The notes under the pieces: model-generated
Told to the model about the DNA's origin: nothing
The model's input: only the letters and a program-made list of their open reading frames with translations
The model's database searches: none
Shown here: positions 19,019 through 27,484 of the stretch, piece after piece
Layout of the letters: each line of letters begins with the position of its first letter
How positions within the stretch are numbered: position 1 is the first letter of the stretch
Program-made: the position numbers and the translations under genes
From: Bog-473 sp963755375
GTDB taxonomy: Bacteria; Actinomycetota; Acidimicrobiia; Acidimicrobiales; RAAP-2
Length of the DNA: 64,000 bases
Assembly: GCA_963755375.1 (NCBI GenBank)
Contig: CAVWKG010000002.1
Span: 62,001-126,000 of the forward strand
Direction: 5' to 3'

Positions 19019-19077
19019 CCAGGGGCCTGCCTTTCGTTCGATGCTCTTGGCTCAACCAGTTGCTCCATCGCGCGAGG

Positions 19078-19102
19078 CAGTCCGGCACGAGTAGGGCGGG
19101 GT
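19078..19102 (+). repeat. Palindromic intergenic element, right half only
   Basis: CAGTCCGGCACGAGTAGGGC matches the right half seen at 17020 and 37940. A left half is not evident. Confidence 0.35.
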
Positions 19103-19177
19103 TGACGGCTAGAGGACCGGTGCATTTTGGAAAGGTCTGGCATACACTTCTTGGCGTAGCGAAAGTGGGGTGGCTAC

Positions 19178-19654
19178 GTGCGGGGTCAGCAATCGATTGA
19201 GATCTCGGCGACGCCAGAGCACGTCTACGGTGTCGTAAGTGACCTGACCCGGATGGGTGAGCTGAGTCCGGAATGCCGCAGGGTGGAATGGCTCAATGGA
19301 GCCACCGGGCCAACTCCGGGGGCACGATTTGTCGGCCACAATCGGGGAGGTCCCGTCACCTGGTCTCGGGAAGGTCGAGTCGTCGCGGCCAAGCCGGGGA
19401 CGGAGTTCTCGTTCAGGACCGAATGGCGCGGCCACGACTCGACCGCGTGGACCTACCGGATGACACCAACCACTAGCGGAACAACTGTGACCGAGTTCTA
19501 TGAAGCACTGTGGGCCCCTTGGTGGATGCACGCCTTGGACGCGGTGACATTTCGCCGCAGGCAGTTGGCGCGTCACATGTCCCTCACCCTGTATCGACTG
19601 AAGAAGATCGTTGAGTCGATGCCGGCTAACGAATCGACACAAGAGGATGGCTGA
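19178..19654 (+). CDS. SRPBCC (START-like) family protein
   Basis: This 158-residue product has the polyketide-cyclase/START-like pattern: 'QQSIEISATPEHVYGVVSDLTRMGELSPECRRVEW' at the N-terminus, then 'GARFVGHNR' and an amphipathic C-terminal helix. The domain forms a hydrophobic ligand cavity; the ligand is unknown. It starts with GTG and overlaps the downstream hotdog gene, so the two are probably co-translated. The domain is homologous in type to the SRPBCC protein at 20.5-21.0 kb on the other strand. Confidence 0.82.
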   Translation: MRGQQSIEISATPEHVYGVVSDLTRMGELSPECRRVEWLNGATGPTPGARFVGHNRGGPVTWSREGRVVAAKPGTEFSFRTEWRGHDSTAWTYRMTPTTSGTTVTEFYEALWAPWWMHALDAVTFRRRQLARHMSLTLYRLKKIVESMPANESTQEDG

Positions 19655-20117
19655 ATCCGAGGTCAGCGGTCCTGGGGATCGCTCTACGGATCAGTTCACG
19701 GAGATGGCTTGGATCAAGTTCCTGGGTATCGAACCGCTCGATGCTGGCGAGGGACGGACGGTCATCCGTCTTGATCCCCAGCCGGTCCACCTCAATCACA
19801 ACGGCACTGTCAATGCGCCGATCCTCTACGCCCTCGCCGAAGTAGCCGGAGCAGGAGCGGTCGTTGCTGGCATGTTGGACCTCGCCGCGCGGTCCTACAC
19901 GGTGATCAAACGGGCTTCAATCGAGTACTTGGCTCCAGCTCGGGGAGCGGTGACCGCTACCGGTGAGATTTCGGCCGAGACCTTCATGGCCGCCCGCTCT
20001 TCAGTAGAAGGAGGCGAGGCCGCTGAAGTCGAGGTGCCGGTCGAAGTGTGCGACTCGACTGGATCAGTGGCAACACGCTGCGTCCTGGTCGTTTCTGTGC
20101 GACCTCGGCGAACGTAA
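19647..20117 (+). CDS. Hotdog-fold thioesterase-like protein (DUF4442/PaaI type)
   Basis: This 156-residue protein shows the hotdog pattern: 'HLNHNGTVNAPILYALAEVAGAGAVV' (central helix) and 'YTVIKRASIEYLAPARGAVTATGEI'. The usual PaaI 'HGG' loop is replaced by 'NHNGTVN', as in DUF4442 proteins. Acyl-CoA hydrolysis is plausible but not shown. ATG 19647 is preceded by AAGAGG and lies 8 bp inside the upstream SRPBCC gene. Confidence 0.78.
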   Translation: MAESEVSGPGDRSTDQFTEMAWIKFLGIEPLDAGEGRTVIRLDPQPVHLNHNGTVNAPILYALAEVAGAGAVVAGMLDLAARSYTVIKRASIEYLAPARGAVTATGEISAETFMAARSSVEGGEAAEVEVPVEVCDSTGSVATRCVLVVSVRPRRT

Positions 20118-20170
20118 GCGGATCCACTCAGTCTTCTAGGCATCCTCACGAGGCCCTTACCCCCTAGCAG

Positions 20171-20213
20171 CCCCTGCCTTCGAACGCCCGGACGGTGGGG
20201 CACGGCTCAGAGC
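20171..20213 (+). repeat. Palindromic intergenic element
   Basis: CCCCTGCCTTCGAACGCCCG followed by GACGGTGGGGCACGGC. It sits 54 bp after the hotdog gene and 20 bp before the next small gene. Confidence 0.45.
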
Positions 20214-20232
20214 CTGATAGAGAATCGTCGCT

Positions 20233-20409
20233 ATGGATGAGAGTGAGCGGAGCGACTTTGAGCTGCTGGTGCAAATCCTCGATGAGGAACTGGAAGCTCA
20301 GTTCGGCGTCAATCGAGCACACGACGCCAAAGAGACCCGTCACCTGTTCGCTTCACTTCCGGCGGATGCGGTGATCGATCGGTTCAGACTGGTTGATCGC
20401 CTCCCGTAG
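20233..20409 (+). CDS. Small acidic protein (58 residues), unknown function
   Basis: This short frame reads MDESERSDFELLVQILDEEL and ends IDRFRLVDRLP. It is acidic, probably all-helical and Leu-rich, with a composition typical of real small proteins rather than chance frames. It lies exactly between two palindromic elements (20171 and 20415), as other genes of this region do, which supports it being a unit of its own. I do not recognise a family. Confidence 0.5.
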   Translation: MDESERSDFELLVQILDEELEAQFGVNRAHDAKETRHLFASLPADAVIDRFRLVDRLP

Positions 20410-20414
20410 TTCCA

Positions 20415-20450
20415 GGGTGTCCCCCCCTCGCTGCCGAAGAGGGGAGGCCG
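20415..20450 (+). repeat. Palindromic intergenic element, degenerate
   Basis: GTGTCCCCCCCTCGCTGCCG then AAGAGGGGAGG, 6 bp after the small acidic gene. CCCCTC and GAGGGG can pair. Confidence 0.4.
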
Positions 20451-20493
20451 TGCGACCGAGAGCTTCGCCGTCGTGATGTGGGGCGTTCCGGTA

Positions 20494-20967
20494 TCAGGCG
20501 GTACGTGAAAGGAGAACCCGCTCGGCGTTCACCAGAGTTGCCCTCATGTCCGCTCGCAGAGTCTCCGCTCGTTCTCGGATGATGCTTGAGGCTTCGGCCG
20601 GCTGCTCTTCCGCCCGCATGCGGGTGAAGCTGTAGTTCGATCCGTGCTCGAATCGCTCCACGACGAGTGTGCCGGAGCATTCTACCGCCAGGGTGTAGGA
20701 CCATCGTGAAGAAGGGTTGTCGGGTTCGAGGACCGTCCAAGAGAACCGGGTTGGCCTGTCACACTCGGTGACATGGCACGGGACCTCCCACTCATCATCA
20801 CCACGCCGGTTCTTTCCACTGAACTGAGCGCCGAGCCCTCGCTCCTCACCGAGCCAATGAGCTTCGACATGTTCGGGTCCGAGCCCCGCCATCCGTTCGA
20901 CATCTGACAGGAGTGCCCACACCGCCTCGATCGGCGCATTGAAATGGTGGGAGACCTCGACCTTCAT
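20494..20967 (-). CDS. SRPBCC (START-like) family protein
   Basis: The protein reads 'MKVEVSHHFNAPIEAVWALLSDVERMAGLGPEHVEAHWL', then 'CHVTECDRPTRFSWTVLEPDNPSSRWSYTL' and a C-terminal helix, a normal SRPBCC fold of about 157 residues. The ligand is unknown. The frame is open to 21231, and alternative ATGs at 21001-21009 would add 12-14 residues; none has a clear ribosome-binding site, so the start is approximate. It shares domain type with the protein at 19178. Confidence 0.78.
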   Translation of the reverse strand: MKVEVSHHFNAPIEAVWALLSDVERMAGLGPEHVEAHWLGEERGLGAQFSGKNRRGDDEWEVPCHVTECDRPTRFSWTVLEPDNPSSRWSYTLAVECSGTLVVERFEHGSNYSFTRMRAEEQPAEASSIIRERAETLRADMRATLVNAERVLLSRTA

Positions 20968-21221
20968 GACCGACAGAAGCGCCGGAATATCGATCCGTTT
21001 CATACTCATGCCGCTGATTGTTATCCATCCGGACGGCTGGCACTTGATGACTTGGCCGTGATCACCCGCACTTCGGCCAACCATCAAACAGGTGGTCGGG
21101 TATCTCGAACTTGTCGCAAAACTCTGGCCAGCCTCCCCTCGTACGGCGGCAGACAGGCGGGCGATGCGGAGGGCGTCGACGTCGTAGCCACATACCTGGG
21201 TGCCCCCGTTCGCCTGTGCCC

Positions 21222-21587
21222 TCAAGGGCAACGAAGGGCACCCAGGAGGCTCGCGGCTGAACCGAGATCAATCTCGTTCGGTTCCAGGGTGAAGTCATGT
21301 TCTGTCTTGACCTCGTACATGCATCGCAGCGTTGTCGACTCGATGACTGTGCTGATCCGATAGTGCCGGACAGCCTCCGGAGCCGCAGAGGCGGCGAGAC
21401 CCTGCTTCAACTCATCGCCGTTTACAGCCACAAAGCCGATCGAAATCACGTCCCGCGGATCGTCGAGACTCTGAGCGTTGAAGACTCGCGTCGGTATTCC
21501 GAAGCCCTGGTCCGCCTCCCACTCGTTGACGAAATCCTTGAACGTGCATCCTTCCTTTAGGCGCCTGACGAACACGCTGACGATCAT
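21222..21587 (-). CDS. Hypothetical protein, possibly dimeric alpha-beta barrel
   Basis: This 121-residue protein begins 'MIVSVFVRRLKEGCTFKDFVNEWEADQGFGIPTRVF', a pattern seen in small ferredoxin-like barrel proteins, where a first strand is followed by a helix containing F/W residues. The rest ('ISIGFVAVNGDELKQGL...HYRISTVIESTTLRCMYEV') alternates strand and helix in agreement. No catalytic residues can be named. It starts with ATG 21585-21587 and lies between other small units. Confidence 0.62.
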   Translation of the reverse strand: MIVSVFVRRLKEGCTFKDFVNEWEADQGFGIPTRVFNAQSLDDPRDVISIGFVAVNGDELKQGLAASAAPEAVRHYRISTVIESTTLRCMYEVKTEHDFTLEPNEIDLGSAASLLGALRCP

Positions 21588-21645
21588 GAGATTCTCCCCT
21601 CACCCGCGACTAGGCATTTTATGGGGGGGCCATTATGTCCAGCCC

Positions 21646-21692
21646 CAGACTGTTCCCATACTGTCCTCGCGGCCGGGACGGAGCGACATGCT
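21646..21692 (+). repeat. Palindromic intergenic element, degenerate
   Basis: GACTGTTCCCATACTGTCC followed by GCGGCCGGGACGG. It keeps the plus orientation although the left neighbour gene is on the minus strand. The next plus gene starts 21 bp beyond. Confidence 0.38.
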
Positions 21693-21712
21693 CGAAGGTC
21701 TAGGATCCCGAC

Positions 21713-22450
21713 GTGACGATCGACAAGCAAGAAGATCTCGACGCCCTGATTCGTGCTGGTCGGGTTGTCGCCGTAGCCCGCCGAGCGATGGTCGAAGCCG
21801 TTGCTCCGGGTACGACAACCGGCGAACTCGATGCTGGTAGAGAAGTATTCCGACGCCACAGAGCTCGGTCGGCTCCACGCGTGACCTACGGGTTTCCTGG
21901 TTCCACCTGTATCAGCGTGAACGACGAAGCGGCTCACGGCATCCCATCCCTCACGCGTCAATTGCGCAACGGTGACCTCGTCAACCTTGACGTAACGGCC
22001 GAGCTGGGTGGCTACTTCGCGGACACCGGGATCAGCGTCGCCGTCGGAGAAATCTCTCCCGTTGCATCGAGACTGCTGGAGACGACGAAGCAGGCTCAAA
22101 GCGATGCGATGAACGCAGCGCAGCCGGGTGCTCGACTCCGCGATCTGGGCCGAGCCGTCCAAAAGACAGCGCGACGTCACGGGTTTCGTGTCATAAAGAA
22201 CCTGAATGGTCACGGCATTGGGCGAGGACTCCATGAAGCGCCGTCAGTCCCGAGCATCGATGACGGCCAGCAGATGGTTCTTCGCGAGGGTCTGGTGCTG
22301 GCCATCGAACCGTTCTTGTCCGTCTCTGCTGACCGCGTCGTTGACGACGCGGACGGATGGACACTTCGAACTGTTGATGGGAGTCTCGTCGCACAGTTCG
22401 AGCATTCGATGGTGGTCACGAGGGATGGCCCACTGGTTCTGACCGCTTAA
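21713..22450 (+). CDS. Methionine aminopeptidase, type I
   Basis: This 245-residue metallopeptidase removes N-terminal methionine. All five metal ligands can be located: two Asp in 'NLDVTAELGGYFADTG', His in 'NGHGIGRGLHEAP', Glu in 'LAIEPFLS' and Glu in 'AQFEHSMVV'. 'NDEAAHGIPS' is the type I substrate-site motif. It starts with GTG. It is isolated from ribosomal-protein or secretion genes, where the housekeeping map gene usually lies, so it is probably an additional copy carried by the accessory region. Confidence 0.88.
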   Translation: MTIDKQEDLDALIRAGRVVAVARRAMVEAVAPGTTTGELDAGREVFRRHRARSAPRVTYGFPGSTCISVNDEAAHGIPSLTRQLRNGDLVNLDVTAELGGYFADTGISVAVGEISPVASRLLETTKQAQSDAMNAAQPGARLRDLGRAVQKTARRHGFRVIKNLNGHGIGRGLHEAPSVPSIDDGQQMVLREGLVLAIEPFLSVSADRVVDDADGWTLRTVDGSLVAQFEHSMVVTRDGPLVLTA

Positions 22451-22493
22451 GGGGTGACCCAGTACATTGACGGATATGTGGGGGGTGGCGACT
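22451..22493 (+). repeat. Palindromic intergenic element
   Basis: GGGGTGACCCAGTACATTGACGG starts at the stop of the MetAP gene; CCCAGTACATTGACGG is identical to the copy at 25041. The right part GTGGGGGGTGGCGACTCC can pair with the left end. Confidence 0.6.
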
Positions 22494-22590
22494 CCCGCGG
22501 CGGCGAAGAGGACCACATCAGCCCGACGCCCAAATCCGGAACTCTGCAGAGGAGCAATGTCAAAGCAGGTCGCTGCGACGCCAAAAGACG

Positions 22591-23409
22591 TCAAGCTGCG
22601 TCGGTCGGCTTCAGAGTCTCCAGAGCTACGTCGTAGAGACAGTTCAGACCCTCGGTAGTTGCGTCGTGTCGCATCTGGGGTTCCCATCTCTCGGCGTCCA
22701 AAAGATCGCTGATCACAAAAGCACTGGCGATCTGCACCGAACGGAAAGAGGCCACGGTGAACAGAGCGGCTGCCTCCATCTCGACACAAATGACACCCTC
22801 TCGTCGGTACTGCTTCGCCTCGTCGACCGATTCGCGATACGGCGTGTCGATTGTCCAAGAGCACCCTGTCGAAAACGTGAGATCGGCGCGTCGGAGTTCC
22901 TGGGCAAGCTTGGCGGTAAGGGTCTCTGAGGCTTCGGCGTATTTGGCTGAGGCCACGTAGTGGTGCGAGAGACCCTCGTCTCGTATTGCCGTGTCACAGA
23001 GCACAACGTCTCCCGCCCGGCAACCAGGCTGTAGACCACCTGCCGTCCCGATCGAGATGAACTTGGTGGTCCCCAGGGCGATGAAGTTCTCCAGCAAGTA
23101 GGTGGCGACCGGAGCACCAAATCCGAACCCGCTGAGAACACCTACCTCATGGTTGGTGCTCGGCAGCGTCAAGATTCCCCGGAATCCTCGTTCCGAGGCC
23201 GCCGGATCGAGGCGCTCTGACGCATAGACGTGCTCGAGAAGGGAGGGCTGGTACGTGAAGATGACGCCCCTGAGCGTCTGGAACTCGTCCAGATCACCGT
23301 GCGCTCGTGCGTAGTCGATGGAGTCTTTTGGATCGCGGAAGGCGGTCAACCGATGTTTTCCGGGAAAGTTCGGGTACGAGATCACACCCGCCTGCTGATC
23401 TGACATCAC
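22591..23409 (-). CDS. Nucleoside phosphorylase (PNP/uridine phosphorylase family)
   Basis: This 272-residue enzyme splits a nucleoside with phosphate. Family marks are 'GVLSGFGFGAPVATYLLENFI', 'FISIGTAGGL' (phosphate/ribose loop) and 'VICVEMEAAALFTVASF' (the ribose-binding Met-Glu), then 'ASAFVISDLLD' with the catalytic Asp. This pattern is closest to the uridine phosphorylase-like branch, but the base specificity cannot be read reliably. The start ATG 23407-23409 is followed at once by a second Met. It is a single-gene unit on the minus strand. Confidence 0.87.
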   Translation of the reverse strand: MMSDQQAGVISYPNFPGKHRLTAFRDPKDSIDYARAHGDLDEFQTLRGVIFTYQPSLLEHVYASERLDPAASERGFRGILTLPSTNHEVGVLSGFGFGAPVATYLLENFIALGTTKFISIGTAGGLQPGCRAGDVVLCDTAIRDEGLSHHYVASAKYAEASETLTAKLAQELRRADLTFSTGCSWTIDTPYRESVDEAKQYRREGVICVEMEAAALFTVASFRSVQIASAFVISDLLDAERWEPQMRHDATTEGLNCLYDVALETLKPTDAA

Positions 23410-23509
23410 ACAGCCATACTGCCTTCAAAGCGAGGTGAACCGACGAGATGGGCATGAGTGAGACACCGTCGATATCCGGCAGTCTCTGCGTAGCCCCGGC
23501 TAGCCCCTG

Positions 23510-24131
23510 TCACCGGCCCTGGGCGCTCTCAACTTGGTGCCAAGAAGACCAGCTCGCTGATCGTTCGTCTCGGCGCTCGAAGGTGACCTCGCCAATCTCC
23601 ATCCAGCCAGTGCCCCTGTAGAGCGAAACCGCGGGTGAGGCCCCCGCAACAACATCAAGCACAGGGGCGAAGTCCAGGGACACGATGTGACTTCTCGCCT
23701 GGTCCAAGAGCTTCGCACCTATTCCCTGTCGGCGTACACCAGGATCCGCCAGTAGACGGGCAATGACGCCGACTTGGCGGTCGATCCCGGCGGTACGAAC
23801 CAGATCCATTGGTACGAACCAGATCCATTACTGCTCGATGGGAGTGCGAGTTCGTCGCGACGTGCCCCACGATTCGACCGCCGTCCTCAGCAACCCATGC
23901 GGCAAGAGGACTTGGATCGGTCAGAAATCGGCGAAGTTGCCCCTCAGGGAGATACAGGGGGTAACCATCCACTGCCCGTACGCGGCTCGCCAAATCCACT
24001 AGCCCGTCTCTGTCAGACGAAGTGCGGAGACGGACCAGGGACACGACCCCATTTGCCCGAGGAGGCTCGCAGGTAGTTACCAAAGGGTCGCCTCGTACGT
24101 CGCTGCCGGGACTGGGTGTCACACCAGGCAC
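23510..24131 (-). pseudogene. GNAT acetyltransferase broken by a 19-bp tandem duplication
   Basis: The two halves of one GNAT N-acetyltransferase lie in different frames. The 5' part encodes 'SLVRLRTSSDRDGLVDLASRV...LAAWVAEDGGRIVGHVATNSHSHRAVMDLVRT'. The 3' part encodes 'GVIARLLADPGVRRQGIGAKLLDQA', the acetyl-CoA loop (RRQGIG), and the C-terminal strand. The break coincides with two direct copies of GGTACGAACCAGATCCATT (23792-23810 and 23811-23829). Removing one copy restores a continuous GNAT frame. It is therefore a recent inactivation, or an assembly artefact at this point. Confidence 0.85.
23792..23829. repeat. 19-bp tandem duplication
   Basis: Two identical adjacent copies of GGTACGAACCAGATCCATT. 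Because 19 is not a multiple of three, the copy shifts the GNAT reading frame. Confidence 0.95.
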
Positions 24132-24152
24132 TTCGGGGCCACCTTGGTGACA
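24092..24152 (+). repeat. Palindromic intergenic element
   Basis: CGTACGTCGCTGCCGGGACTGGGTGTCACACC then AGGCACTTCGGGGCCACC, alignable with the copy at 33181 over most of its length. It overlaps the 5' end of the minus-strand GNAT gene yet keeps the plus orientation. Confidence 0.55.
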
Positions 24153-24439
24153 GCTGGACGTGAGAACAGTGGTGCTAACACGAGTGGATCCCTGAGGCCA
24201 CCCACCTTCAGGTCTTGGGTCAAGGAGATCAGGATGAAGTTAACTCCTGACTCCATTAATCACTTCTGCAATCCCCATTGACATCGCTGTACCTGATCCC
24301 TACGCTCGGATGCGTCCCCATTGCTCTCTGGGATTGAAGGCTATGTGTGGTGACACAGGGCGGCAGATGGGGTTGTTGCGCGCGGAGGCATTTCTATAAG
24401 CCAAAGCAAGTCCGATGTCGTTCATCTGGAAGGGGAATC

Positions 24440-24988
24440 ATGGCTCGATTCATAAAGGCGGTTGCAGGGCTGCTCGTGCTTGCAGGAGGGCTCTCACTGG
24501 GCGCGGCCGCTGCATCTGGCGCGACACCGGTGAGCGGCCCGGCTCAGCTGTGGGGAAACCTCAACACCAGCGGGTCGGGATTTAAGGCGGTCTTCACCGG
24601 AGCGATTGGTGATTCGGGACTGTCGATCCCAGCCACGGCGCAGGGCAAGCCGTCGAAGAAGAACAACACCGGATATCGGCTCTTCGTCTTGAAGAAGGGA
24701 ACGATCTTTTTCAACACGAAGCAGGTCGACGCAGCCCAGAACAACAACAATGCGCCACCGACGACCGAGAACAACACGACCTGCTCGTTTACCTTTGTAA
24801 CCACTGACCCAGTAACGATCATCAGCGGCACGAAGGCCTACACCGGAATCACCGGATCCTTTAATGTGACGATCTCCTACGCAGCAGTCCTGCCGTTGAA
24901 GAACGGGAAGTGCAATCCGAACGGGAATGCCAACCCGACGGCAACGATTGGGTCTGTGGCTGCCACCGGCACGGTCAGCTATGGCTAG
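24440..24988 (+). CDS. Secreted hypothetical protein
   Basis: This 182-residue exported protein has a signal peptide (MARFIKAVAGLLVLAGGLSL...ASGA-TP). The mature part is Thr/Asn/Gly-rich with predicted beta strands ('TCSFTFVTTDPVTIISGTKAYTGITGSFNVTISYAAVLP'), the look of an extracellular beta-sandwich. Two cysteines could form a disulphide. ATG 24440 has GGAAGGGG 7 bp upstream. The start region is preceded by an AT-richer stretch (24240-24340) that could hold the promoter. I do not recognise the family. Confidence 0.72.
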   Translation: MARFIKAVAGLLVLAGGLSLGAAAASGATPVSGPAQLWGNLNTSGSGFKAVFTGAIGDSGLSIPATAQGKPSKKNNTGYRLFVLKKGTIFFNTKQVDAAQNNNNAPPTTENNTTCSFTFVTTDPVTIISGTKAYTGITGSFNVTISYAAVLPLKNGKCNPNGNANPTATIGSVAATGTVSYG

Positions 24989-25040
24989 TCACGTCGAACA
25001 TTTCTAGGCATTTACTCAGTGGGCCGCCTTCCTGGACTGG

Positions 25041-25074
25041 GGTGCCCCAGTACATTGACGGGACGGTGGGCACC
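25041..25074 (+). repeat. Palindromic intergenic element (clear hairpin)
   Basis: GGTGCCC (25041-25047) and GGGCACC (25068-25074) are perfect inverted arms around CAGTACATTGACGGGACGGT. It lies 53 bp after the secreted-protein gene. Confidence 0.65.
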
Positions 25075-25090
25075 GGTCGAGTATGACTGC

Positions 25091-25216
25091 TCACCGTACG
25101 GGCGGAAGGAAGGTCTTCCGGTAGTAGGTAGCCGACTCCTCATAGCCGATCCTGAGGTAGAAGTCACCTGCCCGGCGACTGGCGACGTAGGCCGCGGGAA
25201 TGCTCCTTGCGTCCAT
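25091..25216 (-). pseudogene. C-terminal remnant of a GNAT acetyltransferase
   Basis: A 41-codon frame ends 'ASRRAGDFYLRIGYEESATYYRKTF', the typical closing strand of GNAT proteins (FYxxxGYEESxxYxRK). The acetyl-CoA loop and N-terminal part are missing. It is distinct from the broken GNAT gene at 23.5-24.1 kb, which has its own C-terminus. Confidence 0.6.
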
Positions 25217-25283
25217 TCACGCCAAGGCCGTCCTGTCTCTGCCTTTCAGCGATGGGGGCAGGTCAGACTTATGCGCATCGCTA

Positions 25284-26238
25284 TCATCCGGACGTCGTCG
25301 TGGTGCTGGAGTAGGCCAAAGCCTGACTCGTCACATCATCCACCTGCGAAGCGGGCGGCGGCTGAACCGTAACCGGGGTTCCGAAGTCGAAGTAGTCGAC
25401 AGTCGTCGATACCGAACCCGATGCAGCAGGGATCGTGGTGCCGCCACTCGATTGGGAGGTGGTCGACACTTGAAGCTCCTCGGAGACCTGTCGCACCCTT
25501 CCCTGTCCATCGAGCCAAACCTGGACGGGCAGCGTTGTCGCGTTCATCTGGGCTTCGAGGCTCTTGATGGCCGCCTGTGCGGCCGGACTCTTCTGGTTCG
25601 CCGCCTTGGTCAGGTCGACCGTTGCCTTGTACTCAGTGGTGGCCGCCCCTTTGATGGTGGCTGGACCTACCGTCGTGATGCCTGAGGTGGACACAGCCTG
25701 GAGATACGCGAGGAGCTGGTTCGGCCCCTGCGAAGAGCTGCTCAACTGCGCCAAGCTCGCTCCCAACTTGGCCTCGGTCACCGTGTTCAAGTTGATCGAA
25801 AGCCACGTCTTGCCGGCCGGGAGCTGAGCCTTGTCGGCCGCCGGGAGCTGGATATAGATCTCTGGGCCTAATAAGTCGAGCGCTGACGCTGCCACCGGTG
25901 GGCGACGAGAAGGTCAGCGCGCCATTTCCGCTACTGAAATCGAGCGATCCTTGGCCCGAGACTGAGCCCTGCAGCGGTAGTGAGTTCGACTGGGTCACAG
26001 ACTCAGTAATCGTCACCTTGGCCGTCTTGGCGTCGACCGTCTGGGAATAGGCCGCCCGGAGGAGCTTCGCCGTCGATTGGTGCTTCAACCCGGCGCCGGC
26101 TGATCCGCCCGAAAATGCCATGGCGAGCGTGGCTGATCCGACCAGAGATCCCCCGAGCAGCGCACACCCAAGCCGTGGGACCCGGCGCAAATGCGTCGAA
26201 GCCCCACGCGGCATCACCGATGCTTGCGTTGCTTTCAT
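25284..26238 (-). pseudogene. Secreted LppX/LprG-like lipid-carrier-type protein, frameshifted
   Basis: The 5' frame (26238 to about 25880) encodes a signal peptide (LGCALLGGSLVGSATLAMAFSGG) and 'LLRAAYSQTVDAKTAKVTITESV...GSLDFSSGNGALTFSS'. The 3' frame (about 25895 to 25284) continues 'EIYIQLPAADKAQLPAGKTWLSINL...QVWLDGQGRVRQVSEELQV...TVDYFDFGTPVTVQPPPASQV'. Together they match the plan of exported LppX/LprAFG-like proteins, which have a hydrophobic pocket. The frames join around 25880-25895 with a one-base shift. No lipobox cysteine is visible. It may be a decaying gene or a single sequencing error. Confidence 0.72.
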
Positions 26239-26419
26239 AGTCCGCAGCTCCCCATTTACCCCGTCCCGCCTCGATTAACGAGGGGCGGCGACGCCATAAG
26301 TACGCCGCCCCTCGGTTTGGGATCGTGGCACCGCAACCCCAATGCTGAGATAGGGCCGATCGGGCCGACCTTGCCCAACGGACGGACAATTAAGACCAGC
26401 GCTGCTCTAGCCTCGCCCT

Positions 26420-26674
26420 GTGGACGGCATGCCCAAGCCCGGCGACCGCTACGCCCAGGCGATCACCGTCGAGCCGGGAGAGTGTTGGGCCATGGTCCGC
26501 GACCGTCAGGGACAGGCCACGCACTGCGCCGAGACGCCATCGTGGACCGGCCGGTGGTTCAGCCCCAGCGGCGAACACTGGTGGCGGGTATGGGCCTCTC
26601 CTGACCATCTGAACGGCCTGACGGGTTTGCGGGAGTTCGACCGGCGGGCGCGATTGAGCAAGTGGTTTGAGTGA
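26420..26674 (+). CDS. Small Trp-rich protein, WTGRWFSP family (complete copy)
   Basis: This 84-residue product includes 'GECWAMVRDRQGQATHCAETPSWTGRWFSPSGEHWWRVWASPDHLNGL' and ends 'RARLSKWFE'. It has seven tryptophans and two cysteines and starts with GTG (an ATG lies 9 bp in). Related sequences occur at 51.88-52.03 kb (ETPFWTGRWFSPRG) and, as a DNA fragment, at 45.98-46.03 kb (HLDGLTVLREF). Function is unknown. The internal recurrence argues that it is real and mobile within this region. Confidence 0.6.
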   Translation: MDGMPKPGDRYAQAITVEPGECWAMVRDRQGQATHCAETPSWTGRWFSPSGEHWWRVWASPDHLNGLTGLREFDRRARLSKWFE

Positions 26675-26708
26675 GTACGCGTTGCCCGTCGTCGACGCAC
26701 AGTCCCTT

Positions 26709-26738
26709 TCCCCATACCCGGCACGAGTGGGGCGTCGT
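26709..26738 (+). repeat. Palindromic intergenic element, short
   Basis: CCCCATACCCGGCACGAGTGGGG: CCCCA and TGGGG can pair. The right half GGCACGAGTGGGGC matches other copies. It is 35 bp after the WTGRWFSP gene. Confidence 0.45.
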
Positions 26739-26886
26739 TGCTCCAGCCCGAGCCGGCCGTTTCTTGGACGCATTGGCGCCACCGAAGAGCGGGAGCAATC
26801 ATGGGCGCTAGCGGCCTACTCGTTACGTCACTACCAACTATTGACTCTCGTGTGGCACTCACCAGCCGGGAACGTTCTTAACGGAA

Positions 26887-27415
26887 TTAGTACGGCTGGG
26901 ATTGGTCGAACTCGCCTCGAATCTTTTCCGCCATTGCCGAGGCTTCGCTGATTGAGGTGGTAAGTGGAGGTCGTTGGGCCATGTAGTCCACTCCTTGAAG
27001 GTCTCCAATGTCCTTCTTAGGCACCAGCCACAGGTGGAAGTGCGCGGCGCGCTCCATCAACGACAGGTAATAAGACGCGTTGGACGCCCGTGGAGCTTTT
27101 CACGGCAGGAAGGAGGCGGTGAAGGATTTCGCCGAGTTCCTTGCTCTCGCTTGTAGTCATGTCGCCGGAATCCAAGAGATGCCTTCTGAGTTCGACGATC
27201 ACGGTTCCGGCACTGCACTCTTGAATCGGAGCGTGCTCGACCAGAACGTGCTCCTGCTCGAGGATGTAGCCGCCTGGAGCTGGATAGTCCAGCAGCTCTG
27301 AACCCGTCTTCACGCCGTCCTGCTTCTTGCAGATATTGCAGTCCGATTGGTGGAAATACGGCGGTGAGCCGATTTCAACGTCGCTGTCGTTTCTGTCAGG
27401 AGTCTCAGCGGTCAC
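26887..27415 (-). pseudogene. HIT-family protein, frameshifted
   Basis: The 5' frame (GTG 27413-27415) encodes 'HQSDCNICKKQDG...GYILEQEHVLVEHAPIQE...VELRRHLLDSGDMT'. After about 27075 the sequence continues in another frame as 'SYYLSLMERAAHFHLWLVPKK', which contains the HIT active-site H-x-H-x-W, and ends 'AEKIRGEFDQSQPY'. Histidine-triad proteins are nucleotide hydrolases or transferases; this one has the zinc-type CxxC near the start. A shift of one or two bases near 27070-27080 breaks it. Confidence 0.75.
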
Positions 27416-27484
27416 TTGCGTGTCCTTTCGGGAATCAGGCGGATCGCGTCACAGCAGCTCAGCAAACGAGGGCAACGAGAACTG

